Program-made: the position numbers and the translations under genes
Source: CAINEC01 sp046303115
GTDB lineage: Bacteria; Bacteroidota; Bacteroidia; AKYH767-A; OLB10
DNA length: 32,200 nucleotides
NCBI GenBank assembly: GCA_046303115.1
Contig: JBKCGZ010000189.1
Location: 1-32,200, forward strand
Reading direction: 5' to 3'
Notes under the pieces: model-generated
The model's database searches: none
The model's input: only the letters and a program-made list of their open reading frames with translations
Told to the model about the DNA's origin: nothing
Part shown: positions 24,627-32,161 of the stretch, one piece after another
Position numbering within the stretch: position 1 is the stretch's first letter
How the letters are laid out: every line of letters starts with the position of its first letter

Positions 24627-25907
24627 ATGAAAGTTGATGTTTTATTAGGTCTTCAATGGGGAGACGAAGGTAAAGGGAAGGTAGTAGATGTGCTTACTCC
24701 GCGATATGATGTAATTGCACGTTTTCAAGGCGGACCAAATGCAGGTCATACATTAGAATTTGAAGGGACAAAGCATGTTTTGCATACTATTCCATCAGGG
24801 ATTTTTCACGATGGAAAAAGCAACGTGATTGGTAATGGAGTAGTGATTGATCCTGTGGTTTTTAAAAAGGAAATCGATGCATTAGTTAGCCGTGGTGTAA
24901 ATGTAAAAGGTAACTTGAAAATTTCCCGCAAGGCACATTTAATTATTCCTTCTCATCGTTTGATTGATGCTGCATCCGAAGCCGCAAAAGGAAAAGAAAA
25001 AATCGGTTCTACATTAAAAGGTATTGGTCCGGCTTATATGGATAAAACTGGTCGCAATGGTTTACGTGTTGGAGATATTGAGCATCCGGATTTTTTAGCG
25101 AATTACAAGAAGTTAGTTGATAAGCATATTTCAATGTTAAAGCAATACGACTTTGAGTATGACTTACCATCAATGGAGCAAGGTTTTTTTGAAGGGATTG
25201 AATTGTTAAAAGAGTTAACATTAATCGATAGCGAGTACGAGTTAAATAATAATATCCGCAGTGGACAATCAGTATTGGCTGAAGGTGCGCAAGGGTCTTT
25301 ATTGGATGTTGATTTCGGATCATATCCGTTCGTGACTTCTTCACATACAGTAACTGCTGGCACTTGTATCGGATTAGGAATTCCTCCTTCTGCTGTAGGT
25401 GAGGTGTATGGGATTTTTAAGGCCTATTGTACTCGTGTGGGTAGTGGACCATTTCCGACAGAGTTGTTTGATGAAACGGGTGATGAATTAAGAAAGAAAG
25501 GAAATGAATTTGGTTCTACTACAGGTCGTGCACGTCGTTGTGGTTGGCTGGATTTACCTTCTTTGAACTACGCAATCATGTTAAACGGCGTTACGCAATT
25601 AATCATGATGAAGTCGGATGTGTTAAGTGGCTTTGAAAAGATAAAAGTGTGTACGCATTATAAATACAGAGGTCAAATTATTGACTATGTTCCTTACGAT
25701 GTAGTGAATGAACCAATCGAACCAGTTTATGAAGAACTACTAGGTTGGAGTGAAGATTTAACTGGTTATAACGATCTTGATCAGTTGCCACAGGCATTTT
25801 TAAATTATATTTCGTATATCGAAAACGCAACAGGATTGCCTATAACTATTTTATCAGTAGGACCAGATCGTAAACAAACGATGGTGCGCGAAGCGGTATT
25901 TAAATAA
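24627..25907 (+). CDS. purA: Adenylosuccinate synthetase
   Basis: A 426-residue enzyme of normal length that joins IMP and aspartate using GTP, the first committed step to AMP. The start MKVDVLLGLQWGDEGKGK holds the P-loop-like GDEGKGK with catalytic D13, and NAGHTLEF carries H41. Later motifs are STLKGIGPAYMDK, AEGAQGSLLDVDFGSYPFVTSSHT, STTGRARRCGWLDL and the GTP-binding end ILSVGPDRKQT. The frame extends upstream into the STAS gene end, but the ATG at 24627, 7 bases after that stop, fits the family start. PurA is a known direct target of ppGpp inhibition in other bacteria, so its place behind rel is suggestive. Confidence 0.96.
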   Translation: MKVDVLLGLQWGDEGKGKVVDVLTPRYDVIARFQGGPNAGHTLEFEGTKHVLHTIPSGIFHDGKSNVIGNGVVIDPVVFKKEIDALVSRGVNVKGNLKISRKAHLIIPSHRLIDAASEAAKGKEKIGSTLKGIGPAYMDKTGRNGLRVGDIEHPDFLANYKKLVDKHISMLKQYDFEYDLPSMEQGFFEGIELLKELTLIDSEYELNNNIRSGQSVLAEGAQGSLLDVDFGSYPFVTSSHTVTAGTCIGLGIPPSAVGEVYGIFKAYCTRVGSGPFPTELFDETGDELRKKGNEFGSTTGRARRCGWLDLPSLNYAIMLNGVTQLIMMKSDVLSGFEKIKVCTHYKYRGQIIDYVPYDVVNEPIEPVYEELLGWSEDLTGYNDLDQLPQAFLNYISYIENATGLPITILSVGPDRKQTMVREAVFK

Positions 25908-25917
25908 TCTTTATTGA

Positions 25918-27480
25918 ATGATGACTTTCAGTCAGTATTTAAACTGTAACAAAAGTTCGTATGCTTTAAGCCTGCGAACTTTTTGGTTTGTAATGCTGCT
26001 GCTGTTTGTGAATAGTAATACTTCGTTTGCACAATTAAATGGAAAGCCCATTGAGATTGTGCAGGCAGGGTCATTAGAAGGTGTAAAGTATAACGGTATC
26101 GAAGTAAGGCGATTAGTTGGCAACGTGATTTTTAAACAGGATAATACATTAATGTATTGCGACTCCGCTTTGTTTTATGAATCGAATAATACAATCGATG
26201 CATATGGTAAAATTCGAATTGAAGGTCCTCAAGCGCGATTAAGTGGTGATATTTTGCACTACGATGGCAACACAAAAAATGCTCAGATAAATGGCAGAGA
26301 AGTTCATCTTACCGATGGAAAAATGGACCTGTCTACAACTGTTTTGTTTTACGATTTAACCAATGATGTTGGCTCTTATTTTCAAGGCGGGACAGTAAGA
26401 GATAAAGAGAATACACTTACTAGTGATATCGGGTTTTATTATGCTCGAAATAAAGAAGTGTTTTTCAAGAGTAAAGTAAAGTTGAATAACCCTCGTTATG
26501 TAATGCAGTCGGATACGCTGAAGTATAATGCCATTAGTAAAATCGCTTACTTCTTCGGCCCAACTACTATTAAAAGCACTGGAAAAGATGGCGGTTTTAT
26601 TTACTGTGAGAATGGTTGGTATAATACCCAAACAGAAAAATCAGTATTTGGAAAAAATGCTTACATCTTGTCAAAAGAAAATAAACTAGAAGGTGATTCT
26701 ATTTTTTATGATCGCATAGCCGGTGTTGGAAAAGCGTGGAAGGAGGTGTCTATAACGGATACTGTTCAGAAGATTATTGTTGCTGGAGAGTATGCCTATT
26801 TGAATGAGAAAAAAGGGAATTCATTCGTGACGGGTAAATGTTCGCTAATTAAAGTTTTTGAAAAGGATTCGATGTATATGCATGCGGATACTTTGTATGC
26901 ACAGCAAGATTCAGTTAAGAAACAAAAGATCTATTTTGCCTATCATAAAGTAAAGATATTCAAGAATGACCTTCAGGGAATTTGTGATTCGCTGGTTTAT
27001 AATACCACAGACTCCGTCATCTCATTCTTTACAAATCCTGTTCTTTGGAATAACAAAAATCAACTTACTGCCAATTTTATCAAGCTTGAGGTGTCCAACA
27101 ATCAATTGAATAAAATGTACCTCGAAGAAAATTCCTTTATAGTTGGACAAGAAGATTCGCTGAATTTTAATCAGATTAAGGGTAGAAATATGGTGGGGAA
27201 TTTTGTCGACAATAAACTGGATTTGATAAAAGTATCGGGTAATGGACAAACAATTTATTTTATCAGAAATAAAAAGCAGCAATTAACGGGTGTGAATAAA
27301 GCCGACTGTAGTGATATGAATATTTATATTGCTGACAGCAAGGTTAAAAAGATTGCATTGAAGAGCGAGCCCGATGCTGTTTTATTACCAATAAAGGATG
27401 CATTGCAAAGTGATATTAAACTTCGTGATTTTAAATGGTTGGATGAGATCAGACCAAAATCGAAAGAGGATATTTTTTGA
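25918..27480 (+). CDS. OstA/LptA-like LPS transport protein
   Basis: A 520-residue exported protein. After a long N-terminal stretch, the hydrophobic signal FWFVMLLLFVNSNTSFA precedes QLNGKPIEIV. Residues from about 40 hold the OstA-like fold, a series of short beta strands of the pattern VRRLVGNVIFKQDNTLMYCDSALFYESNNTIDAYGKIRIE. This pattern recurs through much of the protein. In LptA the fold forms a periplasmic groove carrying LPS from the inner to the outer membrane. At 520 residues it is much longer than proteobacterial LptA and has no LptD barrel; long forms of this kind occur in Bacteroidota. ATG is doubled (25918 and 25921). It follows purA by 10 bases. Function by homology is likely, not proven. 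Confidence 0.82.
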   Translation: MMTFSQYLNCNKSSYALSLRTFWFVMLLLFVNSNTSFAQLNGKPIEIVQAGSLEGVKYNGIEVRRLVGNVIFKQDNTLMYCDSALFYESNNTIDAYGKIRIEGPQARLSGDILHYDGNTKNAQINGREVHLTDGKMDLSTTVLFYDLTNDVGSYFQGGTVRDKENTLTSDIGFYYARNKEVFFKSKVKLNNPRYVMQSDTLKYNAISKIAYFFGPTTIKSTGKDGGFIYCENGWYNTQTEKSVFGKNAYILSKENKLEGDSIFYDRIAGVGKAWKEVSITDTVQKIIVAGEYAYLNEKKGNSFVTGKCSLIKVFEKDSMYMHADTLYAQQDSVKKQKIYFAYHKVKIFKNDLQGICDSLVYNTTDSVISFFTNPVLWNNKNQLTANFIKLEVSNNQLNKMYLEENSFIVGQEDSLNFNQIKGRNMVGNFVDNKLDLIKVSGNGQTIYFIRNKKQQLTGVNKADCSDMNIYIADSKVKKIALKSEPDAVLLPIKDALQSDIKLRDFKWLDEIRPKSKEDIF

Positions 27481-27547
27481 TTTTCTGATAGTCTTCATTT
27501 TTAACAATTATTTTATTTAGATGTTTACCTATGCGATTGCCTTTATT

Positions 27548-27555
27548 TACTTTTG
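27548..27555 (+). promoter_or_regulatory. Candidate -7 box of cinA
   Basis: TACTTTTG matches TAnnTTTG, 11 bases before the ATG at 27567. It favours that start over an in-frame ATG at 27531 that lies upstream of the box. Confidence 0.45.
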
Positions 27556-27566
27556 AATGTAGAATT

Positions 27567-28808
27567 ATGATAGCAGAAATTATAACCATCGGCGATGAGC
27601 TTTTAATCGGACAAGTAATCGATACCAATTCAGCATGGATGGGTGAGGTGTTAAATCAAATAGGCATTAAAGTAAATCGTATCACTTCTATTTCCGACAA
27701 TCGTGATGAGATAATTAGCACGTTGAAAGAAGCATCAAATCGAGCACATTTAGTTTTAATAACTGGAGGCTTAGGTCCAACGAATGATGATATCACGAAG
27801 AAAACACTGGCTGATTTTTTTCGCGTGAATATGCGCTTTGATGAAAAAGCATTTGAAGATGTGGTGCATTTATTTTCAATACGAGGTCGCGAGGTTTCTG
27901 CTATTAACAGACTTCAAGCAGAGGTGCCTGAAAACTGTATTACACTTTATAATAAGGTGGGTACTGCACCAGGGATGTGGTTTGATGAGGATGATGTGGT
28001 GTATGTGAGTATGCCTGGTGTTCCCTATGAGATGAAGTATTTGATGGAAAACGAAGTCATTCCTCGAGTGAAGCAAAGATTCAAAACGCCATTTATAATA
28101 CATAGCACGATACTTACCTTCGGAATCGGAGAGAGTTTTCTAGCGGAGAAAATCGCAGCTTTCGAAAATAAATTGCCAAGCCATATAAAGTTGGCGTATT
28201 TACCTAGTGCGGGTTCTGTGCGTTTAAGATTATCGGGTAGTGGTAATAATGAAGAGGTGCTTAAAAAAGAAATAGAAGGTTTGACCGAAGCATTGTCGGA
28301 GATTATTCCTGAATTCATCTATGGTTATGAAAAAGATGAGTTGCCAAGAGTGGTAGGTGATTTACTAAAATCAAACGGACTAACATTGGCTACTGCAGAA
28401 AGCTGTTCAGGGGGATTTATGGCTCATTTAATTACTTCTATTCCGGGGAGCTCTGCTTATTACATGGGGTCATCGGTTACTTACTCGAATGAAAGTAAAA
28501 CACAATTACTAAACATACCTCCTTCGCTAATCGAAATGCATGGGGCAGTGAGTGAGCCTGTAGTACTTGCGATGGTTGAGGCGGTTAAAAAATTATTCAA
28601 TGTTGATTGTGCAATTGCTACTACTGGCGTTGCCGGACCAGGAGGAGGAACTGCCGAAAAGCCAGTTGGGACCGTTTGGGTGGGAGTTAGTACTCCTTAT
28701 GAGACCAAATCATACTTACTTAAGCTAGGCGATAACCGACTAAGAACCATAGAAGTAGCGGCATTAAGCGGATTGAATTTTTTACGAAAAGCGCTACTAA
28801 AAAAATAA
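27567..28808 (+). CDS. cinA: CinA: molybdopterin-binding-like domain fused to nicotinamide-nucleotide amidase
   Basis: A 413-residue protein with the usual two CinA parts. The N-terminal MoCF-biosynthesis-like domain (about 1-170) starts MIAEIITIGDELLIGQVIDTN, with GGLGPTNDDITK and MPGVPYEMKYL as its conserved loops. The C-terminal amidase domain (about 260-410) has TAESCSGGFMAHLIT with the catalytic serine, GSSVTYSNESK and TTGVAGPGGGTAEKPVGTVW. The enzyme deamidates nicotinamide mononucleotide and other pyridine nucleotides to recycle NAD, and the long form also has ADP-ribose pyrophosphatase activity in some species. Both domains look intact. The ATG at 27567 is chosen because it opens the family's normal N-terminus behind a -7 box. 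Confidence 0.93.
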   Translation: MIAEIITIGDELLIGQVIDTNSAWMGEVLNQIGIKVNRITSISDNRDEIISTLKEASNRAHLVLITGGLGPTNDDITKKTLADFFRVNMRFDEKAFEDVVHLFSIRGREVSAINRLQAEVPENCITLYNKVGTAPGMWFDEDDVVYVSMPGVPYEMKYLMENEVIPRVKQRFKTPFIIHSTILTFGIGESFLAEKIAAFENKLPSHIKLAYLPSAGSVRLRLSGSGNNEEVLKKEIEGLTEALSEIIPEFIYGYEKDELPRVVGDLLKSNGLTLATAESCSGGFMAHLITSIPGSSAYYMGSSVTYSNESKTQLLNIPPSLIEMHGAVSEPVVLAMVEAVKKLFNVDCAIATTGVAGPGGGTAEKPVGTVWVGVSTPYETKSYLLKLGDNRLRTIEVAALSGLNFLRKALLKK

Positions 28809-28840
28809 TGCACTAAAAAAATAAAAAATAGAGGCTGTGC

Positions 28841-28870
28841 TTGTAGATAAAACAAAATTTACTAAATTTG
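28841..28870 (+). promoter_or_regulatory. Sigma-A promoter of rpmB
   Basis: TTG (28841-28843), 19 bases, then TAAATTTG (28863-28870): a complete Bacteroidota promoter, leaving a 21-base gap to the rpmB ATG. Confidence 0.75.
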
Positions 28871-28891
28871 CCTTCCCAATAAAGTAAAGTC

Positions 28892-29125
28892 ATGTCAAGA
28901 ATTTGTGATTTAACCGGAAAACAAGCAATTACCGGTAATAAAGTTAGCCACTCAAACCGCAAAACGAAGCGTCGTTTTAATCCTAATTTACAGGTTAAGA
29001 AATTTTACCTACCTGAAACAGGAGAGTGGATTACATTAAAAGTAAGTACATCTGCTTTAAGAACGATTAACAAGATCGGAATTACGGAAGCGATTACACG
29101 CGCTATCGTAAAAGGAGCATTGTAA
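28892..29125 (+). CDS. rpmB: 50S ribosomal protein L28
   Basis: A 77-residue, strongly basic ribosomal protein. It begins MSRICDLTGKQAITGNKVSHSNRKT, the family's typical start with the NxVSHSxxxTKR core, followed by RRFNPNLQ. A single N-terminal Cys5 replaces the CxxC zinc knuckle of some L28 proteins, so it appears to be a zinc-independent form. Length is normal. In Bacteroidota rpmB is usually followed directly by rpmG; here a secreted aminopeptidase gene lies between them. A hairpin 14 bases after the stop may end some transcripts. Confidence 0.95.
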   Translation: MSRICDLTGKQAITGNKVSHSNRKTKRRFNPNLQVKKFYLPETGEWITLKVSTSALRTINKIGITEAITRAIVKGAL

Positions 29126-29139
29126 GAATTATTATATAA

Positions 29140-29153
29140 CGGTTGAAAAACCG
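29140..29153 (+). terminator. Possible hairpin after rpmB
   Basis: CGGTT, a GAAA loop, then AACCG. The 5-bp stem is short and there is no immediate T run, so termination would be weak or Rho-assisted. Confidence 0.3.
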
Positions 29154-29171
29154 GTAGATTACCATTTTGAT

Positions 29172-29179
29172 TAAATTTG
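29172..29179 (+). promoter_or_regulatory. Candidate -7 box of the aminopeptidase gene
   Basis: TAAATTTG matches TAnnTTTG and ends 4 bases before the ATG at 29184, another leaderless arrangement. The nearest upstream TTG is 26 bases away, too far for a standard promoter. Confidence 0.45.
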
Positions 29180-29183
29180 AATC

Positions 29184-30566
29184 ATGAAAAGTAATCTGTC
29201 GGTTTTTTTTATTTTGTTTCCGTTCATCTTGTTTGGTCAGAATTCCGATCATGATTTATTACCTGGTTCATTTTTTAAAGCTAATCGGGAAAAGTTTATT
29301 GAGCAAATGCCTGCACATTCGGCAGCGGTGTTTTTTGCCAACCCTATTCGTAATAGAAGCAATGATGTCGACTATCAATACAGTCAAAATCCCAACTTTT
29401 ATTACTTAACTGGCTTCAGAGATCCTGATGCTATTCTGATTTTATTTAAAGATCAAAAGACCTTTGATGAAAATAAAGGGGTAAAAGAGCTGTTGTTTAT
29501 CCGACCAAAAAACAAGTCCGAAGAAATATGGACAGGCATTAGGCCAACCTGCGAAGAAGCTTCCGTAATTACAGGAATACAGTCAATTTATACAACCGTT
29601 CAGTTTAAGGATTTTGGTATTGCCTTTTCAAAAATGGAAGAACTGTGGGTGGAATTTCCGTCACAACCTAATTCAGAAGCTTTCTCAAAAATTGCTTTAG
29701 CCAATCTTGTGGAGGACTTTAAACAAAAGTTACCTGCGGATTTAAGTATCGATGAAATCAAACCAATTAAGGTGATGGCATCGATGAGAGAGGTTAAGCA
29801 AAAAGAAGAAATAGCATTGGTTAAAAGGGCAGTAGATATTTCAGTTGAAGGATTTATTGAACTAATGAAAGCGATTAAGCCGGGATTTAGAGAGTATCAG
29901 GCTCAGGCGATAGTTGAGTATTTTGTAAAGAATAATGGGGGCGAGTATCAGGGCTATCCTTCTATTTGCGGTGGTGCCGGGAATAGTTGTATTCTACATT
30001 ATCAGGAAAATCGTGATTCATTAAAATCTGGAGATTTGTTGTTGGCTGATATGGGCGGCGAGTATCATGGGTATACGGCTGACATCACCAGGACTTTTCC
30101 AGTGAACGGAAAGTTTACTGAAGAGCAAAAGGTGATTTATGAATTAGTTTTGAAAGCACAAGAGGCGGGGATTGCGGTTTGTTTAGCAGGGGAATCATTC
30201 AGAGCAACGCATAATGCTACCTTTAAAATTATTTCCGAGGGACTAGTTCAATTGGGTATAATTCAAAAAGAAGATGAGGCGGATAAGTACTTTATGCATG
30301 GTACCAGCCATTATTTAGGATTAGATGTTCATGATGCTGGTACCTATGGAGCATTAAAGGCAGGTACAATTATAACGGTTGAACCTGGAATTTATATCCC
30401 CGAAGGCTCGCCATGTGATAAAAAATGGTGGAATATAGGAGTTCGTATAGAGGACGATATTTTAATTAATGAGAATGGGGGCGCGACTAATTTATCAGTT
30501 AAATTACCTCGTTCTGTAGTTGAAATTGAGCAATTAATGGCGCAAGATTCCTACCTTAAGTACTAA
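29184..30566 (+). CDS. Exported Xaa-Pro aminopeptidase (M24B)
   Basis: A 460-residue metallopeptidase with an N-terminal signal sequence (MKSNLSVFFILFPFILFG, then QNSDHD), so it acts in the periplasm or outside the cell. An aminopeptidase P N-terminal domain (about 25-165) holds NFYYLTGFRDPDAIL. The pita-bread catalytic domain carries all five metal ligands: D289, D300 (DMGGEYHGYTADITR), H376 (HGTSHYLGLDVHD), E400 (VEPGIYIPEG) and E423 (VRIEDDIL). H383 matches the second active-site histidine. It should remove N-terminal residues before proline. It interrupts the usual rpmB-rpmG pair and has its own -7 box, so it is probably regulated separately. Confidence 0.93.
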   Translation: MKSNLSVFFILFPFILFGQNSDHDLLPGSFFKANREKFIEQMPAHSAAVFFANPIRNRSNDVDYQYSQNPNFYYLTGFRDPDAILILFKDQKTFDENKGVKELLFIRPKNKSEEIWTGIRPTCEEASVITGIQSIYTTVQFKDFGIAFSKMEELWVEFPSQPNSEAFSKIALANLVEDFKQKLPADLSIDEIKPIKVMASMREVKQKEEIALVKRAVDISVEGFIELMKAIKPGFREYQAQAIVEYFVKNNGGEYQGYPSICGGAGNSCILHYQENRDSLKSGDLLLADMGGEYHGYTADITRTFPVNGKFTEEQKVIYELVLKAQEAGIAVCLAGESFRATHNATFKIISEGLVQLGIIQKEDEADKYFMHGTSHYLGLDVHDAGTYGALKAGTIITVEPGIYIPEGSPCDKKWWNIGVRIEDDILINENGGATNLSVKLPRSVVEIEQLMAQDSYLKY

Positions 30567-30644
30567 TACTCCAATTGATTGAGGTAGAATTACGAGGGTG
30601 TCTTAAGAAATCAACGCAGATTTTAATTTTTAAATGAATAGTAT

Positions 30645-30675
30645 TTGTGATTTTAGTAAAACTATATTATCTTTG
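30645..30675 (+). promoter_or_regulatory. Sigma-A promoter of the rpmG operon
   Basis: TTG (30645-30647), 20 bases, then TATCTTTG (30668-30675). It lies 37 bases before the rpmG ATG and would serve rpmG and the DUF4295 gene. Confidence 0.75.
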
Positions 30676-30679
30676 CATC

Positions 30680-30693
30680 CCCTTAAGAAAGGG
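30680..30693 (+). promoter_or_regulatory. Short hairpin in the rpmG leader
   Basis: CCCTT and AAGGG around a 4-base loop (AAGA), starting 4 bases after the -7 box, so it would sit at the very 5' end of the mRNA. It could stabilise the message or serve ribosomal-protein autoregulation; this is inference. Confidence 0.35.
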
Positions 30694-30712
30694 ACTTAAT
30701 TGATTTCAAATC

Positions 30713-30895
30713 ATGGCAAAGAAAGGCAACCGAGTACAAGTGATTATGGAGTGCACTGAACACAAAAACAGTGGCATGCCTGGTACATCTCGTTACATCA
30801 CTACAAAAAACAAGAAAAACACAACTGAGCGTTTAGAGTTGAAGAAATTCAATCGTATCTTAAAGCGTGTAACAGTTCATAAAGAAATTAAATAA
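30713..30895 (+). CDS. rpmG: 50S ribosomal protein L33
   Basis: A 60-residue basic protein starting MAKKGNRVQVIMECTEHKNSG and continuing RYITTKNKKNTTERLELKKF, the L33 pattern. Only one cysteine is present (ECTEHK), so the paired CxxC zinc sites of C+ L33 are absent and this is the zinc-independent form. It ends VHKEIK. It has its own promoter and is followed after 28 bases by the DUF4295 gene, the standard Bacteroidota order. Confidence 0.95.
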   Translation: MAKKGNRVQVIMECTEHKNSGMPGTSRYITTKNKKNTTERLELKKFNRILKRVTVHKEIK

Positions 30896-30923
30896 CCGGG
30901 GTTTCCCTTAAAATTATCACAAC

Positions 30924-31079
30924 ATGGCAAAGAAAGTAGTTGCGACACTAAAGACCGGTAAAGGTAAAGAGTTCTCAAAAGTAATTAAGATGGTGAAGTC
31001 CCCATTAACGGGATCTTACACTTTCAAATCAGAAGTCGTTCACAACGATCACGTGAAAGATTTCTTGAAAGAAAAATAA
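30924..31079 (+). CDS. DUF4295 small basic protein
   Basis: A 51-residue protein starting MAKKVVATLKTGKGKEFSKV, with KMVKSPLTGSYTFKSE and ending VKDFLKEK. This matches the small DUF4295 family that Bacteroidota genomes carry between rpmG and ftsY. It is lysine-rich and starts MAKK like its L33 neighbour, so a ribosome-associated role is a reasonable guess, but no function is established from this sequence. There is no signal peptide, membrane segment or cysteine. A strong terminator lies 29 bases after the stop, so it ends the rpmG transcript. Confidence 0.88.
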   Translation: MAKKVVATLKTGKGKEFSKVIKMVKSPLTGSYTFKSEVVHNDHVKDFLKEK

Positions 31080-31108
31080 TAACTGGCAATCAACCTGCCT
31101 TTGAAATT

Positions 31109-31137
31109 AGCTTCTTTCTATGAAAGGAGCTTTTTTT
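31109..31137 (+). terminator. Rho-independent terminator after DUF4295
   Basis: A 10-bp stem with one G-T pair, AGCTTCTTTC (31109-31118) with GAAAGGAGCT (31122-31131), a 3-base loop and a T run through 31137. It separates the rpmG transcript from ftsY. Confidence 0.87.
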
Positions 31138-31165
31138 ATTACATTTAAATCTTCACTATTTAAAA

Positions 31166-32125
31166 ATGGGTTTATTCGGACTATTTAATCGTGATAAAAA
31201 AGAGTCGCTTGACAAGGGACTAGAGAAAACACGTGAAAGTTTTTTTTCAAAGCTAACGAAGACGTTGATTGGAAAATCTTCCATCGACGATGAAGTGCTT
31301 GATAATTTAGAAGAGATTTTAGTGACTTCTGATGTGGGTGTTGAAACAACGCTCAAAATTGTAAAGCGAATTCAGGATAGAGTTACCCGAGACAAATACA
31401 CTTCTTCCAGCGAATTAAATAAAATATTAAAAGAAGAAATTGCATTATTACTAGAAGAGAATAAATCTTCAGGCAGTAATGATTTTAACTCATTGAAGGA
31501 TTTACCCGCTAAACCTTATGTAATTATGGTGGTTGGGGTAAATGGAGTTGGAAAGACAACAACCATTGGAAAACTGGCAAATCAGTTTAAGTTAGCAGGC
31601 AAAAATGTCGTTATTGGTGCGGCTGATACTTTTAGAGCTGCAGCTGTAGATCAGTTAACAATATGGGCTAATCGTGTAGGCGTTCCTATTGTATCGCAAG
31701 GTATGGGAGCTGATCCTGCAAGTGTAGCCTTTGATGCTGTTAGTTCGGCACTGGCGCAGGGAGCAGATGTTTGTATAATTGATACAGCAGGACGTTTACA
31801 TAATAAGATCAATTTGATGAATGAGCTTTCTAAGATAAGAAGGGTTATGCAAAAAGTCATTCCCGATGCTCCTCATGAAATCTTATTGGTTCTTGATGCC
31901 TCAACTGGACAAAACGCAATTGAACAAGCGCGTCAGTTTATTGCAGCTACCGATGTCAATGCCCTAGCCTTAACAAAGTTAGACGGAACGGCTAAAGGTG
32001 GTGTCGTAATTGGAATCAGCGATCAGTTTAAAGTGCCTGTGAAATATATTGGAGTCGGAGAAAAGATTGATGACCTTCAACTTTTCGATAGGAATGAATT
32101 TGTAAAATCATTGTTTAACGAATAA
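31166..32125 (+). CDS. ftsY: Signal recognition particle receptor FtsY
   Basis: A 319-residue NG-domain SRP GTPase that docks the SRP-ribosome complex at the membrane for co-translational insertion. The short N-terminus MGLFGLFNRDKKE is an amphipathic membrane-binding start, without the long acidic A domain of E. coli. The N domain is at about 20-100. The G domain has G1 GVNGVGKTT (124-132), DTFRAAA (154-160), G3 DTAGR (206-210), G4 TKLD (270-273) and the closing GGVVIGISDQFKVPVKYIGVGEKIDDL. All GTPase motifs are intact. A weak -7-like TACATTTA lies at 31140-31147 behind the preceding terminator, so ftsY is probably transcribed on its own. Confidence 0.95.
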   Translation: MGLFGLFNRDKKESLDKGLEKTRESFFSKLTKTLIGKSSIDDEVLDNLEEILVTSDVGVETTLKIVKRIQDRVTRDKYTSSSELNKILKEEIALLLEENKSSGSNDFNSLKDLPAKPYVIMVVGVNGVGKTTTIGKLANQFKLAGKNVVIGAADTFRAAAVDQLTIWANRVGVPIVSQGMGADPASVAFDAVSSALAQGADVCIIDTAGRLHNKINLMNELSKIRRVMQKVIPDAPHEILLVLDASTGQNAIEQARQFIAATDVNALALTKLDGTAKGGVVIGISDQFKVPVKYIGVGEKIDDLQLFDRNEFVKSLFNE

Positions 32126-32160
32126 AAAAAGCCCTGTAGTAACTTCTACAGGGCTTTTTA
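32124..32160. terminator. Strong bidirectional terminator after ftsY
   Basis: A 9-bp GC-rich stem, GCCCTGTAG (32131-32139) with CTACAGGGC (32146-32154), around a 6-base loop. It is flanked by an A run on the left and a T run on the right, so it can terminate in both directions. Confidence 0.9.
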
Positions 32161-32161
32161 A

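Noticed and set aside
25009..25344. A 111-codon open frame antisense to purA
   Set aside because: It lies wholly within the conserved purA gene, shows no recognisable protein features and has no promoter; it is a by-product of the codon pattern.
27531..27566. An earlier ATG for cinA at 27531
   Set aside because: It adds 12 residues not typical of CinA and lies upstream of a -7 box just before the ATG at 27567.
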